Positions 37,201 to 44,929 of a stretch of 64,000 bases of DNA are shown one piece after another. The notes beneath the pieces are model-generated. The model did no database searches and was not told where the DNA came from. It was given only the letters and a program-made list of their open reading frames with translations. Each line of letters opens with the position of its first letter. The stretch's first letter is position 1. Origin of the DNA: Macrotis lagotis (lineage: Eukaryota; Chordata; Mammalia; Peramelemorphia; Peramelidae); the NCBI RefSeq assembly GCF_037893015.1, contig NC_133659.1, positions 18,431,246 through 18,495,245 of the forward strand. Direction: 5' to 3'. A program made the translations under genes and the position numbers.

Positions 37201-38508
37201 TTTTCATAGGTAGCCTGGAATGTCCCTTCATACCTGTGATATTCTGATGCTAAGTACAAACTATGTATTTCAATAAAGGGAAAGCATTTAGAAGTGGGGA
37301 CGCCCTCTGAGAAGAACCTTGCAGGGTTTGAATGGGCAAGAGCAAGGAGGAGTTGCCAAAGAATCTGGGTCAGCATCCTGTGCAAAAGGAAGAAGGTGGG
37401 GACAACAATGTCCCAACAAGCTGGGCTGCCCCATTCATCCTCCTTGGGAGCAGCATAGACACTTATCCAGTAGGTCATTTTAGGGAACACTTCTTTAGGA
37501 CATTTACGAAATGACTCTTGAGGCATCAAACCCTATTTATGTCCTTCCCATACAAACTTACATTTATAAAAATATTTAAATTATAAAAATGTAAAATCAT
37601 TTAGATTTAATGAATTTAATTTTTATTCATAAAGAATTGGAAAGTTACTAGATAATAACTAGAATTCAGATCAGCCTCCAAGGTTGGCATATGTCTTTAC
37701 GTTGCCATGTTGCTGACCAGGTGGCAATATTACCTGCCTTTTACGTAGGAAAAAACTGAGGTTGAGAGAAGTTAGGTGACTTGGAGAAGGTCATACAGCC
37801 TCTATATATCAGAAGTAGGCTTTGTACTGAGAGCATCCTCACTCCAGGTCTGTCTTTATCTGTTCTGAAGCCATATTAAATTCCGAAAAGGGATCTGTTT
37901 TTCTTTAGGCTATCTAGAAGCAGGGTCTTAGATCCAGAGCTAGAAGGTCCCTTGGAGACCGTACTGTAAAACTCCCTCCTTTCACAGATGAAGAACCGTG
38001 TCCACTAAAGTTAAGTGAATTAATAAACTTTCACCTGGATGAGAAGCATCCAATGTGGGATCTGCCCCCAGGTCCTCTGGCTATAGAAGCAGTATTTCAC
38101 CTCTGTCCTAAGTCTCTGAGATCATTGGCCACCTGGTATGTGACAAGGAGCAAGGAAGACTTGCTCTGACTGTTATTAGTATAGTGGCTATGGACATGTC
38201 ACTGAAGAGCTTTAAGCCTCCTCCAATGCTGGGATTCAGATCCAGACCCTGAAGACCCCTTACCCCCAACATACTGCCTATACCAAAATTAGTGGGTTCA
38301 CTGTTTCTGATCTCCTTGCCTTTCAGGTAAGAGGGCCTGCCTGGGAGAACAGCTGGCCCGGGCCGAACTCTTCCTCTTCTTCACTTGCCTGCTGCAGAAG
38401 TTCACCTTCCAGGCCCCCCCAAACACCCAGCTGAATCTGGACTTCAGGGCGGGGGCAACCTTCTCTCCTGCCTCCTATCAAATCTGTGCCCTTCCTCGAG
38501 GGTTGTAG
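10456..38508 (+). CDS. CYP2J2-like: Complete nine-exon cytochrome P450 2J-like gene (gene 1)
   Basis: This is a predicted microsomal heme monooxygenase of the CYP2J subfamily. Human CYP2J2 epoxidises arachidonic and linoleic acid on the ER with electrons from NADPH-P450 reductase; the substrate here is inferred only. Nine exons (10456-10668, 11628-11784, 19198-19347, 21380-21540, 23497-23673, 27618-27759, 33190-33377, 36192-36330, 38327-38508) join through GT-AG introns with the phases of the CYP2 family into 1509 nt, 502 residues plus stop, the same length as human CYP2J2. Visible parts are a hydrophobic anchor at residues 20-36, a proline hinge at 45-48, C-helix W133/R137, I-helix AGTETT 310-315, K-helix ExxR 367-370, a FNPEHF meander motif, and heme loop FSIGKRACLG with Cys447. 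The C-terminal half closely matches CYP2J2 from memory. Odd points are Ser47 in the PPGP hinge, Ala380 where NVPR is usual, and a two-codon gap in exon 2 relative to gene 2. No stop or frameshift is seen. Confidence 0.95.
10669..11627 (+). other. Gene 1 intron 1
   Basis: A 959-bp GT-AG intron. The segment around 10960-11100 aligns with 60650-60790 of gene 2 intron 1 (GCTTTGATCAGTGTCA against GACTTTGATCAATGTCA) and includes an L2-like tail. Nothing else is recognised. Confidence 0.7.
11628..11784 (+). CDS. CYP2J2-like: Gene 1 exon 2
   Basis: The exon starts LTKKYGNVF after acceptor TTTTTCAG and ends in phase 1 before GTAAGT. It is 157 nt, while the gene 2 exon and the usual CYP2 exon 2 are 163 nt. 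The missing 6 nt are the two codons between VNQ and VYIDRP, where gene 2 has EQ. The frame is kept. Confidence 0.95.
11785..12475 (+). other. Gene 1 intron 2, first part with CR1/L3-like LINE tail
   Basis: At about 12100-12390 the plus strand resembles the 3' end of CR1/L3 LINEs (CCCTCCCTGGAGGTCTTCAAGCAAA-type text, then GGATGACCTCTGAGATGCCTTCC). The same fragment lies at 62320-62580 in gene 2, so it predates the duplication. Intron 2 as a whole runs 11785-19197 (7.4 kb). Confidence 0.6.
12476..14240 (-). mobile_element. Old L1 LINE 3' region
   Basis: Minus-strand L1 3' region and ORF2-end sequence (TTGATGGACTTCCCTGCAAC, TATAAATTGTTTTGATTTC, then the TGGTACTACTAAATCTC side). Its first 600 bp recur at 62690-63130 in gene 2. 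A SINE lies inside. There is a 17-bp direct repeat (TTTTAGAAGATAAAGAT) at 12981-13011. Confidence 0.65.
13705..13862 (+). mobile_element. Marsupial SINE in intron 2
   Basis: A diverged SINE: GGGACAGCTAGGGGTTACAG, TGGAGTCAGGAGGACCTGA, and tail CCTTGCAAAAATAAAATAAAA. Confidence 0.85.
14241..15904. other. Intron 2 stretch, mostly unassigned
   Basis: At 14241-14900 there is T-rich DNA that may be decayed antisense LINE ORF1-side sequence, but this is not certain. At 15345-15520 there is a minus-strand MIR-like SINE. The rest, including 15000-15340 and 15530-15900, shows nothing recognisable. Confidence 0.35.
15905..17105 (+). mobile_element. L1 LINE 3' region in intron 2
   Basis: Plus-strand L1 end of ORF2 and 3' region: AAATGAACAGGCAGTGTTCA, AGAGAAATGCAAATTAAAAT, TGGCAAAGAATTGGAAATTG, and the 3' tail with GAATATTGAAAAATG. 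It is decayed. Confidence 0.8.
17420..18950 (+). mobile_element. Second L1 LINE 3' region in intron 2
   Basis: This repeats the same L1 region as 15905-17105 but starts further 5' (GTAATAAACTTCATCTGGAG, AAATAGAGTGGTGGGGTCAG). It runs through GTTGGTGGAGTTGTGAACTG to ATGAATTTTGAAAACTATTT. It is a separate insertion on the same strand. Confidence 0.8.
19198..19347 (+). CDS. CYP2J2-like: Gene 1 exon 3: C-helix
   Basis: This 150-nt exon carries [16 protein letters not shown], the C-helix with Trp133 and Arg137 that normally contact a heme propionate, followed by [15 protein letters not shown], nearly identical to CYP2J2. It ends EEN plus one base of Gly before GTGAGT. Confidence 0.95.
19348..21379 (+). 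other. Gene 1 intron 3
   Basis: A 2.0-kb intron with (CA)n at 19690-19740, (TA)n at 19873-19892, an L2-like fragment near 20340-20420, and the SINE at 20433-20584. The remaining sequence is unassigned. Confidence 0.7.
20433..20588 (+). mobile_element. Marsupial SINE in intron 3
   Basis: GGGGTAGCTAGGTGATGCAG, GCCCTGGAGTCAGGAGGACC and tail TTGCCTTGCAAAAACTTTAA are all visible, followed by poly(A). Confidence 0.92.
21380..21540 (+). CDS. CYP2J2-like: Gene 1 exon 4
   Basis: This is a 161-nt exon after acceptor TCAACAG. It reads [20 protein letters not shown] and then [10 protein letters not shown], the conserved D/E-helix segment of CYP2J proteins, and ends WESQ before GTAATA. Confidence 0.95.
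21541..23496 (+). other. Gene 1 intron 4
   Basis: A 2.0-kb intron with an L2-like tail at about 21812-21912 (TTATTAAGCACCTGCTGTGT), a (GA)n microsatellite at 22157-22232, and a minus-strand MIR at about 22800-22975 (CCCATTTTACAGATGAAGAA). The rest is unassigned. Confidence 0.7.
22157..22262. repeat. (GA)n microsatellite
   Basis: About 38 GA units, then a short interruption and a second GA run to 22262. Confidence 0.95.
23497..23673 (+). CDS. CYP2J2-like: Gene 1 exon 5
   Basis: This is a 177-nt exon in phase 0 on both sides. It encodes [20 protein letters not shown] and ends with [11 protein letters not shown], the typical CYP2J F-G region. The donor is GTATTG, weaker than the others but with an intact GT. 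Confidence 0.95.
23674..27617 (+). other. Gene 1 intron 5
   Basis: A 3.9-kb intron. It holds a plus-strand MIR-like SINE at about 25255-25480, a purine-rich tract at 25583-25800 that starts with a two-copy tandem repeat of about 52 bp, and a minus-strand SINE at 26646-26813. A 150-codon open frame at 24384-24836 resembles no protein. Other parts are unassigned. Confidence 0.65.
26646..26813 (-). mobile_element. Marsupial SINE in intron 5
   Basis: An antisense SINE with poly(T), TTTGCAAGACAATGCGGTTA, and head GCGCCACCTAGCCGCCC. It is flanked by CCCAGCTCTT on both sides, a 10-bp target-site duplication. Confidence 0.92.
27618..27759 (+). CDS. CYP2J2-like: Gene 1 exon 6: I-helix
   Basis: This 142-nt exon follows a long T-tract acceptor. 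It contains [20 protein letters not shown], the oxygen-activating I-helix with acidic Glu313 and Thr314. It ends NPEIQ plus one base before GTACAG. Confidence 0.96.
28275..29410 (-). mobile_element. L1 LINE 3' region in intron 6
   Basis: Antisense L1 3' region: TTTATTTTTCCAATTACATT, CCCCAATTGATGGGCATTGCC-type text, CTCTTTGGGCGTAGTTCC, AGTTCACAACTCCACCAACA. The order is the reverse of 15905-17105. Confidence 0.85.
31392..31560 (+). mobile_element. Marsupial SINE in intron 6
   Basis: GGGGCAGCTAGGTGTCACAG, AAATCTGACCTCAGACACTT, then CTTGCACAAGCCTAAAAAAT and an A-rich tail. Confidence 0.93.
31870..32110 (+). mobile_element. RTE LINE 3' end fragment
   Basis: This aligns with the RTE tail at 960-1185 (TGTGAGATGC, TTGTGCCTCATCTGTGGTAG, GATCTGATCAGTCA, GAGAATGAAGGGAACAACC). 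It is a decayed C-terminal/3' end only. Confidence 0.65.
32398..32551 (+). mobile_element. Marsupial SINE in intron 6, near consensus
   Basis: GGGGCGGCTAGGTGGCACAG to CCTGCAAAAATCTAAAAAAA. AAATCCCTTTT lies on both sides as a target-site duplication, so the insertion looks fairly young. Confidence 0.95.
33190..33377 (+). CDS. CYP2J2-like: Gene 1 exon 7: K-helix
   Basis: This is a 188-nt exon. It encodes [13 protein letters not shown], then [10 protein letters not shown] with ExxR at 367-370, then [22 protein letters not shown]2 proteins nearly always have Pro in the N-x-P-R/H position that is Ala380 here. The donor is GTAAAT. Confidence 0.95.
33378..36191 (+). other. Gene 1 intron 7
   Basis: A 2.8-kb intron with a decayed SINE at about 33532-33680 ending in a (GAAA)n run at 33691-33728, a minus-strand MIR at about 34740-34880, and unassigned sequence elsewhere. 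A frame open upstream of exon 8 from 35916 is only intron read-through. Confidence 0.65.
36192..36330 (+). CDS. CYP2J2-like: Gene 1 exon 8: meander region
   Basis: This is a 139-nt exon after TTTTCAG. It encodes [18 protein letters not shown], then [19 protein letters not shown], and ends LPFSI plus one base of the heme-loop Gly. The exon length equals that expected from CYP2J2. The donor is GTGAGC. Confidence 0.96.
36331..38326 (+). other. Gene 1 intron 8
   Basis: A 2.0-kb intron with MIR-like SINEs at about 36530-36690 (minus), 36985-37100 (plus), 37725-37870 (minus) and 37930-38100 (minus). No other structure is seen. Confidence 0.6.
38327..38508 (+). CDS. CYP2J2-like: Gene 1 exon 9: heme-binding loop and stop
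   Basis: The exon completes FSIGKRACLG, where Cys447 is the axial heme thiolate, then [20 protein letters not shown] and the beta-strand tail. It ends CALPRGL followed by TAG at 38506-38508. The tail length matches CYP2J2. Confidence 0.96.
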
Positions 38509-40850
38509 ACCAAACTTGGCCTCCAGCATGGTCTTCCAGGGGGCACAGGGAAGGACCTGGAACCATCCTCATCCTCCACAGTCAACCACCCTGCCCTTTG
38601 GAGTCTGGGTGGGGAAAGGGAGAAAGGTCAAACATGGGAGAAGGGGGCGGTAGAGACAGAGACAGAGAAAGAAGCAGTATCCTCATCTCCCAATCTGCAC
38701 TTTCCTGTCTAGAAAAAGGGGAGGCATTAATGCCCCTGAAAAAGGAAGTACAAATAGTCCTCACTGGATTTAGAGTCCAAGAAGCTAGTTTCAAATTCCA
38801 GCCCTACTATCTACTAGCTGGGTGACTTTGGGCAAGACACTGGAACCTCTGTCTCAATTGTGTCATCTGAAGTCCCCTCCATCTCTTGATAGCACAAGCA
38901 GAGGACCATTGTTTTTCCTGTTCTCCCTCAAACAGTGGGGCCAATCTTTTTGTTGTTGTTTGGTTAATTATGGGTTTCTCTCCTGCCCTTATAATTCACC
39001 CAATGGGTTTAAGGGATGTTTCAGAGAATTTACATGATTTACAAGAGGCGTCAATAGTTTAATGAGGATGTTTAGAGATAAAAGTCCTTGGGGGACAGAA
39101 ATTGTTTTCTTTGTCTCTAAACATAAACGCAATAGCCCAGGGCCTACCATGGAGAAGGAACCCAATTAATTTTCACTGATTATTTCTTCTCTAAGTCACT
39201 CACTCTCACATTCATTATTTCTTTTGACTTCCACATTTTGAAATAATAATTCATCAGCTGATGTACCAGGTTGCTCCTTCCTATTAAAAGCCTTGTTATA
39301 GATGACAAACCATAATCACTCCGCTATTAATTATAGTCACATGAGGTGAGGAATGCCCACAGGTGACCATTGTTAATCTATTAAAACTATATCTATTTCC
39401 ACAAAGTTCCCCTTTTCTAATAAGAGATGTTTACACAAGGTAGATTTCCATGTGGCTGATGGGAACCCTTGTAATACCCCAGTCAATCAAAAAAATGTAA
39501 ATGCCCATGTGAATCAAGGTGATCAATGTTCTTCATTTATTGCCTATGTTCCTCTTTTTAATATTCCTTCATTAACCTATGAGAATGTTCTGTGAATTCA
39601 CAATGAGGTCCTTGTACCAAATGAAGTTGTCTCAGATCCACTTTATTGGCAAATTGCTAGCTATAGCTAACAAAGTATTTATACTTGGAACTATTTTCAT
39701 TTAGCTTCTCTTATTTGCAGATTTGTAGATTTTAAATCATGACTCCAGCAAGCATCTAAGATGAGTAAGCAGACTCAGTTTACAAAAGAGGAATCCTGAA
39801 GCATTTACTCTAAAACTGAAAATAAAAAGAAATATATTAAGAATGTCCTTGGAAAAGGGATGGTGATAACAAGATCTGCCAGTTTTAGGAAATAGAACCA
39901 ACAACCCCAGTCCAAAGTGATTTCATATTTCTCTGAATACTTTTTCCATTTAATTCATTTCAATTCAGTTCAGTGAATTGAATTCATTGCTTCTAGAATT
40001 GTGCCAACTTTGTGAGAACTGGTGGGGATAGAGCATCAAAATTAAAAATAAATAGAAAATCTTCATGGTGTTGGGTGTCTGTATCATTCCCTAGGCAGTA
40101 GTCTACAAGTGAAATCTGTTTCCCTAGAATTTCCCTAGATGATCATTTGGGAAACAAAAGAAGATATTACAACTTCCACTTCCCTCTAATTCACTTCAAT
40201 TTAAGAAAGGAATTATTTTTTACTAATATTTAATATGTGTTTCTACCCTCCTCCCTTGGAATTCAAGGCAAGCTTAAGGAAGAGTTGTGATTTTACAAGT
40301 GGAAGTTGATGGCAAGCTAGCACAGGGTCATTTGTTTCCAGAATTTTTCATTTTTTAAATATATCAAGCATTTATTTGGGCCTCATCACCCACTACTGTG
40401 TTATATGCTGAGTATAAAACCATGTTAACATACTTTTATTAAGCACCAGCTATGAGCCAATTACAGTGTTATACAACTGTGGTCTCTGTCCTCAAGGAGC
40501 TTACATTCTAAAAGGTGAAAAAACTACATCTATATAAAATATAGACACAGTAATGGGAGGCAGTCTCTGAGAGAAAGGGCCTGGCAGCTAGGGACAAGGG
40601 CTGCAGAGGCAGGAAAGGGCCCCCTCCAATGAGGCTGATTTGAACTGATTTTTGAGAGAAGTCAAAAAATAGAAAAATAAAATAAATGGATTTCCAAAGG
40701 GAGAAACATCTACCATAATGCTGAGGATTTGGGAGTCATGTGTGGTGTGCCTGGTAAAGTGGATTGATGGGAGATGTTATCTCGTTTTCATTCAACTGAC
40801 CTTCAACCAAAACCTTTCATGCCAACCCCCCCCCCCACAGATTGAAGATC
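38509..40850 (+). other. 3'UTR and downstream region of gene 1
   Basis: No further coding sequence is recognised. A MIR-like fragment may lie at 38800-38870 and an L2-like tail lies at about 40425-40520 (TTATTAAGCACCAGCTATGA). The rest is unassigned. Confidence 0.5.
39821..39826 (+). terminator. Candidate poly(A) signal of gene 1
   Basis: This is the first canonical AATAAA after the stop codon, giving a 3'UTR of about 1.3 kb. ATTAAA variants occur earlier at 39283 and about 39380, and another AATAAA at 40047 is followed by GT-rich DNA. The sequence alone cannot decide among them. Confidence 0.25.
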
Positions 40851-41170
40851 ATGCCAATACTGTGATTCACCAGTTGTGCTGTGATGTTTGTCCGTCATTC
40901 TCAAAGAAGACCATGACATCAGGAAGGTGACGTCATGACAAGCACATGAATTGGATTTGAGTAAGGGGGGGGGGGCCATGCTATGTCATCAGCCTCATTT
41001 TCTCCTCCAGAGTCGTCTGGATCCAGTGACCAGATATGGATCAGGACAACTGGAGAGGACCCTGGATGCAAGGTGATCAAGGTTAAGTGACTTGCCCAAG
41101 GTCACACAGCTAGTAAGTGGCAAGTGACTGAGGTTGGATTTAAACTCCCATCCTACTAACTCCAGGACTG
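40851..41170 (-). mobile_element. SINE with RTE-like tail
   Basis: Read on the minus strand, a SINE body (GTCAGTCACTTGCC side at 41090-41170) runs into a long tail that includes CTTCCTGATGTCATGGTCTTC. The same tail is found on the plus strand at 52235-52290. The tail resembles RTE 3' ends. Confidence 0.65.
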
Positions 41171-41370
41171 GAGTCAGAAAGACCTAAGTTCAAGTTTAAC
41201 CTCAAATAATTACTAGCTGTATGGCCTTGGGCATGTCATTTAACCCACTTTGCATCAGTTTTCTCACCTATAAAATGAGCTAAACTAAGAAATGGCAAAC
41301 CACTCCAATATCTCCACCTAGAAAAACCCTGATGTAGTCACATGACTGAAACAATTGAACAACTAAAAAA
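41160..41370 (+). mobile_element. SINE with 'GTCACATGACTGAAACAATTGAACAAC' type tail
   Basis: A plus-strand SINE: CTGGAGTCAGAAAGACCTAA, GGCCTTGGGCATGTCATTTA, GGCAAACCACTCCAATATCT, then a tail with CATGACTGAAACAATTGAAC. This tail is of the RTE/BovB-mobilised kind. Confidence 0.65.
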
Positions 41371-41859
41371 ATCCTATATTTATTTTTCACCTGGAGATAC
41401 CAACTGTTGAAATTATGAAGCCACCTTGACTAGTAGTTCATTGGAAAACAAAGTTTTGTGGCCAAAATATAGTTGGGAACTAACCGGAAAAGAAAATGTT
41501 AATATTTTCAGGCTAAAATCACCCTTGGAAACAGATTTTTTAAGCTGTTTAAACATCTTCCCAATTAAGAATTTCAGTGGGTTTCACTGCCAATTAGTTT
41601 ATAGGAACAGTGGTTTGACATAAAGGAAGGTGGAAATTTTCCAGTAGACCAAATCTTTCTCATAACTGAAGGATGGCAGTAAAAAATGAGAAATTTGAAT
41701 TATTAAAAAAAGTCAGTGAGTCTTTTTTGTTGGTGTATTTTTTTCATGGGGAATTCTCTCTTTCTGTTATGATAGTTGAAAACCAAGAACAGAATAAAAC
41801 TTAGAATAAAATACAGGAATTACTGCATCACAGAGTCTCAGACCAAGGTTTCCCCAAAA

Positions 41860-43865
41860 TGATAAAGCATATATTAACAATAATACCTTTGCTAAAATGC
41901 CAATATTTACTGGTATAGTTTGACAATCCTAGTGAATCAACTAAAAACCTAATTGACACAATCAACAATTTTTGATAATCTGCAAGATACAAAATAAATT
42001 CACACAAATTATCATTATTTCACTATATTACCAACAAAATCCAGCAGCAAGAAACAGGAAGAAAAATTCCATTTAAAATACCTATAAACAATAAAAAATA
42101 CTTGAGTCTACTTGCCAAAAGAAACCCAAGAATCATATGAACACAATTAAAAAAATACTTTTCACATAAAGTCATATCTAAAAAAACAGAAAAATATTAA
42201 TTACTTATGAGTAGGTCAAGCCAATGCAATGAAAATGATAGTTCTATCCAAATAAATCTATTCATTTAGTGCCATACTAATCAACTTACCAAAAATTATT
42301 TTATAGAACTAGGAAAAATGGGATGGACAGTAGTACCAGATCTCAAATTGTATTAGTCACAATTATCAAAACAATCTGGTACTAGAAACAAAAAGAAGCA
42401 GAGTGGTGTATCAAAACAGATTAGGTACAAATTGCAGTATATGAAATGACCAGAGTGAGATGACCATATGATAAATGCAAAGTTCCAAGCTTTTGGCACA
42501 ATAACTCATTATTTGACAAAAACCATTGGGAAAACTGGAAAAGAGTAAGAAAGAAACACAACTATAAATAAACATCTCACATCACATAAATAAGGTGAAA
42601 TTGGGCACATGATTTTCACATAAAGGATGATGCCATAAAAAAATTAGGAAAACAAAGAAGAGTTTATTTATCAGATCAATGGATTAAGGGAAGAATTAGA
42701 ACCCAAAGAAGCATAGAGAACATTTCAAAATGTAAAATGTATATTTTATTATAAAATTTAAAATTTTTTCCAAAGGAAAAAAAAAGCAAAATAGTATTAT
42801 TACATAAAATTTAAAATTCTGTTCAAAGAAAAACAGTCCAACTAAAATTAAGAACAAAACAGAAAACTGAGAAAAAATTTGCCAAAGATAGCTCTAATAA
42901 TGATTATACTTCTCAAATACATAAAGAACTTGGTTAAATTTATAGGAAAAAATAGATCATTCCTCTGTTGATAAATGGTCAAAGAATAACAACAGGCAGT
43001 TTTCAGACAAAGAAGCTCCAGTCACATAAAAACAGTCTAAATCACTATCAACTTTGAGACAGTACCCATCAGACTGGTTACTATGACAGAAAAGGAAAGT
43101 TATAAATGTTGTAACACATGTGGGAAAGCTGAAACATTAATGCATTATCAGTAGAGTTGTGAACTGATTCAACCTTTCCAAAAAGAATTTTGGAACTATG
43201 AGCGGAAGTCTATTAAACTGGATACTATTCGATTCAGAAGACTACTGCTAAATCTACATCCTGAAGCTATTAAGAAAAAATGACCAGTGGAGGGGGATTG
43301 GGGAGTATTTGAAGAAAAACATAGCAACTCTTGTTGGATGGATCGTTGATGGATTTGCTGGATAGAAGGCTTGCCCATCAATAGGTGAATGGCTAAACAA
43401 GTGTAGTTATATGATTTTGCAGGAATATTATGATGCTCTAAGAAATGACAAATGGGATGATTTCAGGAAAACCTAGCAAACTTATATGAACTAATGCAAC
43501 GTGAATTGAGCAGAACCAGGAGAATTTTGTACATTTTAACAGCAATATTGTATAATGAAGAACTGTGAATAATGCAGCTATTCTCAGCAATGCAATGATA
43601 CAATTCAATGAGTCCAGAGAAAGAAAAGAAAGTCTAAATACAGACTGAAGCATGCTATTTTTCACTTTCTTATTTTCATTCCTTTATTTAAAATTTGAAT
43701 TTTCTTAAACAAAAAAGACTAATCTGGAAATATTTCACATGATTGAACATTTATATCCTATATCTTATTATGTATCATTTTAGAGAGGGTAAGGGGGAGT
43801 AAGTGAATTGAAAAGTTAAAAAAGATGCTAAAATATTTTTAAGATGAAATGGGGAAAAGTAAAAT
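41860..43865 (+). mobile_element. L1 LINE ORF2 end and 3' region
   Basis: Plus-strand L1 starting in ORF2 after the reverse transcriptase (AACAAAATCCAGCAGCAAGA, AATTCCATTTAAAATACCTA) and ending in the 3' region (AAACAAGTGTAGTTATATGA). It has many stops. Confidence 0.8.
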
Positions 43866-44929
43866 AATATATGTCAAAAGATGTTTTCAAAGAAATTCCT
43901 TTTTAGTTTGGGTTATTCATTTGAAGATGGTTAGAAACTGAACAATGTTTTATTATGGCCAACTTTAAAATCACTGTATTGAAACTGATTGCTTTATGTA
44001 TTAACACATTTCCTCCTAACACCTTTTATTTCTATTATAGTAAGTATGCCGACTTTTAAGAGAATTCATTCTTTCATTAAATAACATCTTATAGATAGAA
44101 GTCTTGCACTTCCTTCTCTGTATCTGATTCTCCAGATGGTGGAGAATGTGCCAAGTATGAAAACTGGGTTCAGAATTGTGGTTTGCATTTGAGTTTCCTG
44201 AATATATCAACATGAAAAGTGACTAATTTAAAAATGAAAATTCACAAGTCTAAAGGATTCCCCAATTTGATTTTTCTATGAGTAATGCCATAAGATTTGA
44301 ACTAACTTTCATTATTTAACCTCATTATAGACCTAGGCAATATAAAATTTTCTTAAGATCAAGTTTTAAACTGAATTTCAGCAGAGAAGAGGAATTCTAC
44401 AATAGACTTGAATGAGAGAAATTAGATGGAAACAGCTTTGAGACCCCACTCAAACATCAGGAGATGTTTCTTGAGAACCAGAGTGCCAAATGAGATGAGA
44501 TATTAGCGGCTTAAGGTATGATGGACTGATACAATAGACTATTTCATGTTTTTCTTAATTACTATTTTCTTTTTCCCTTTTCCCTGTAAGCTCTGCTTAC
44601 TAAAGGAGGCTGTCCTCACTGGGTCATGTCAATAAATCTGTCGATCTCTTTTCCTCCCCCCGCCACATTGTTTCTCCTCATAAACCACATAAGTAAATTA
44701 GCAACAACAAAATAAAACCTTTAGTGAAGTGATTGTCATATCAGGTATTAATTAATTGAACAGACTGAATCTCACAACAAAATCAAATGGGGAAATGACA
44801 AAAATAATTATTAGTAATCAGTTAATAAAAGAGGAGCTTCAGGTATCCTTTTTCCCTTTTGATCTCATTTAGTTTCCAGGTCAAGGCAGTTTGTGACAGA
44901 AAAGGCTGATGATGAGAAAATGAGGTTTA
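43866..44929. other. Intergenic stretch, nothing recognised
   Basis: AT-rich sequence without a recognisable gene or repeat on either strand, ending at the target-site duplication of the next L1. Confidence 0.4.
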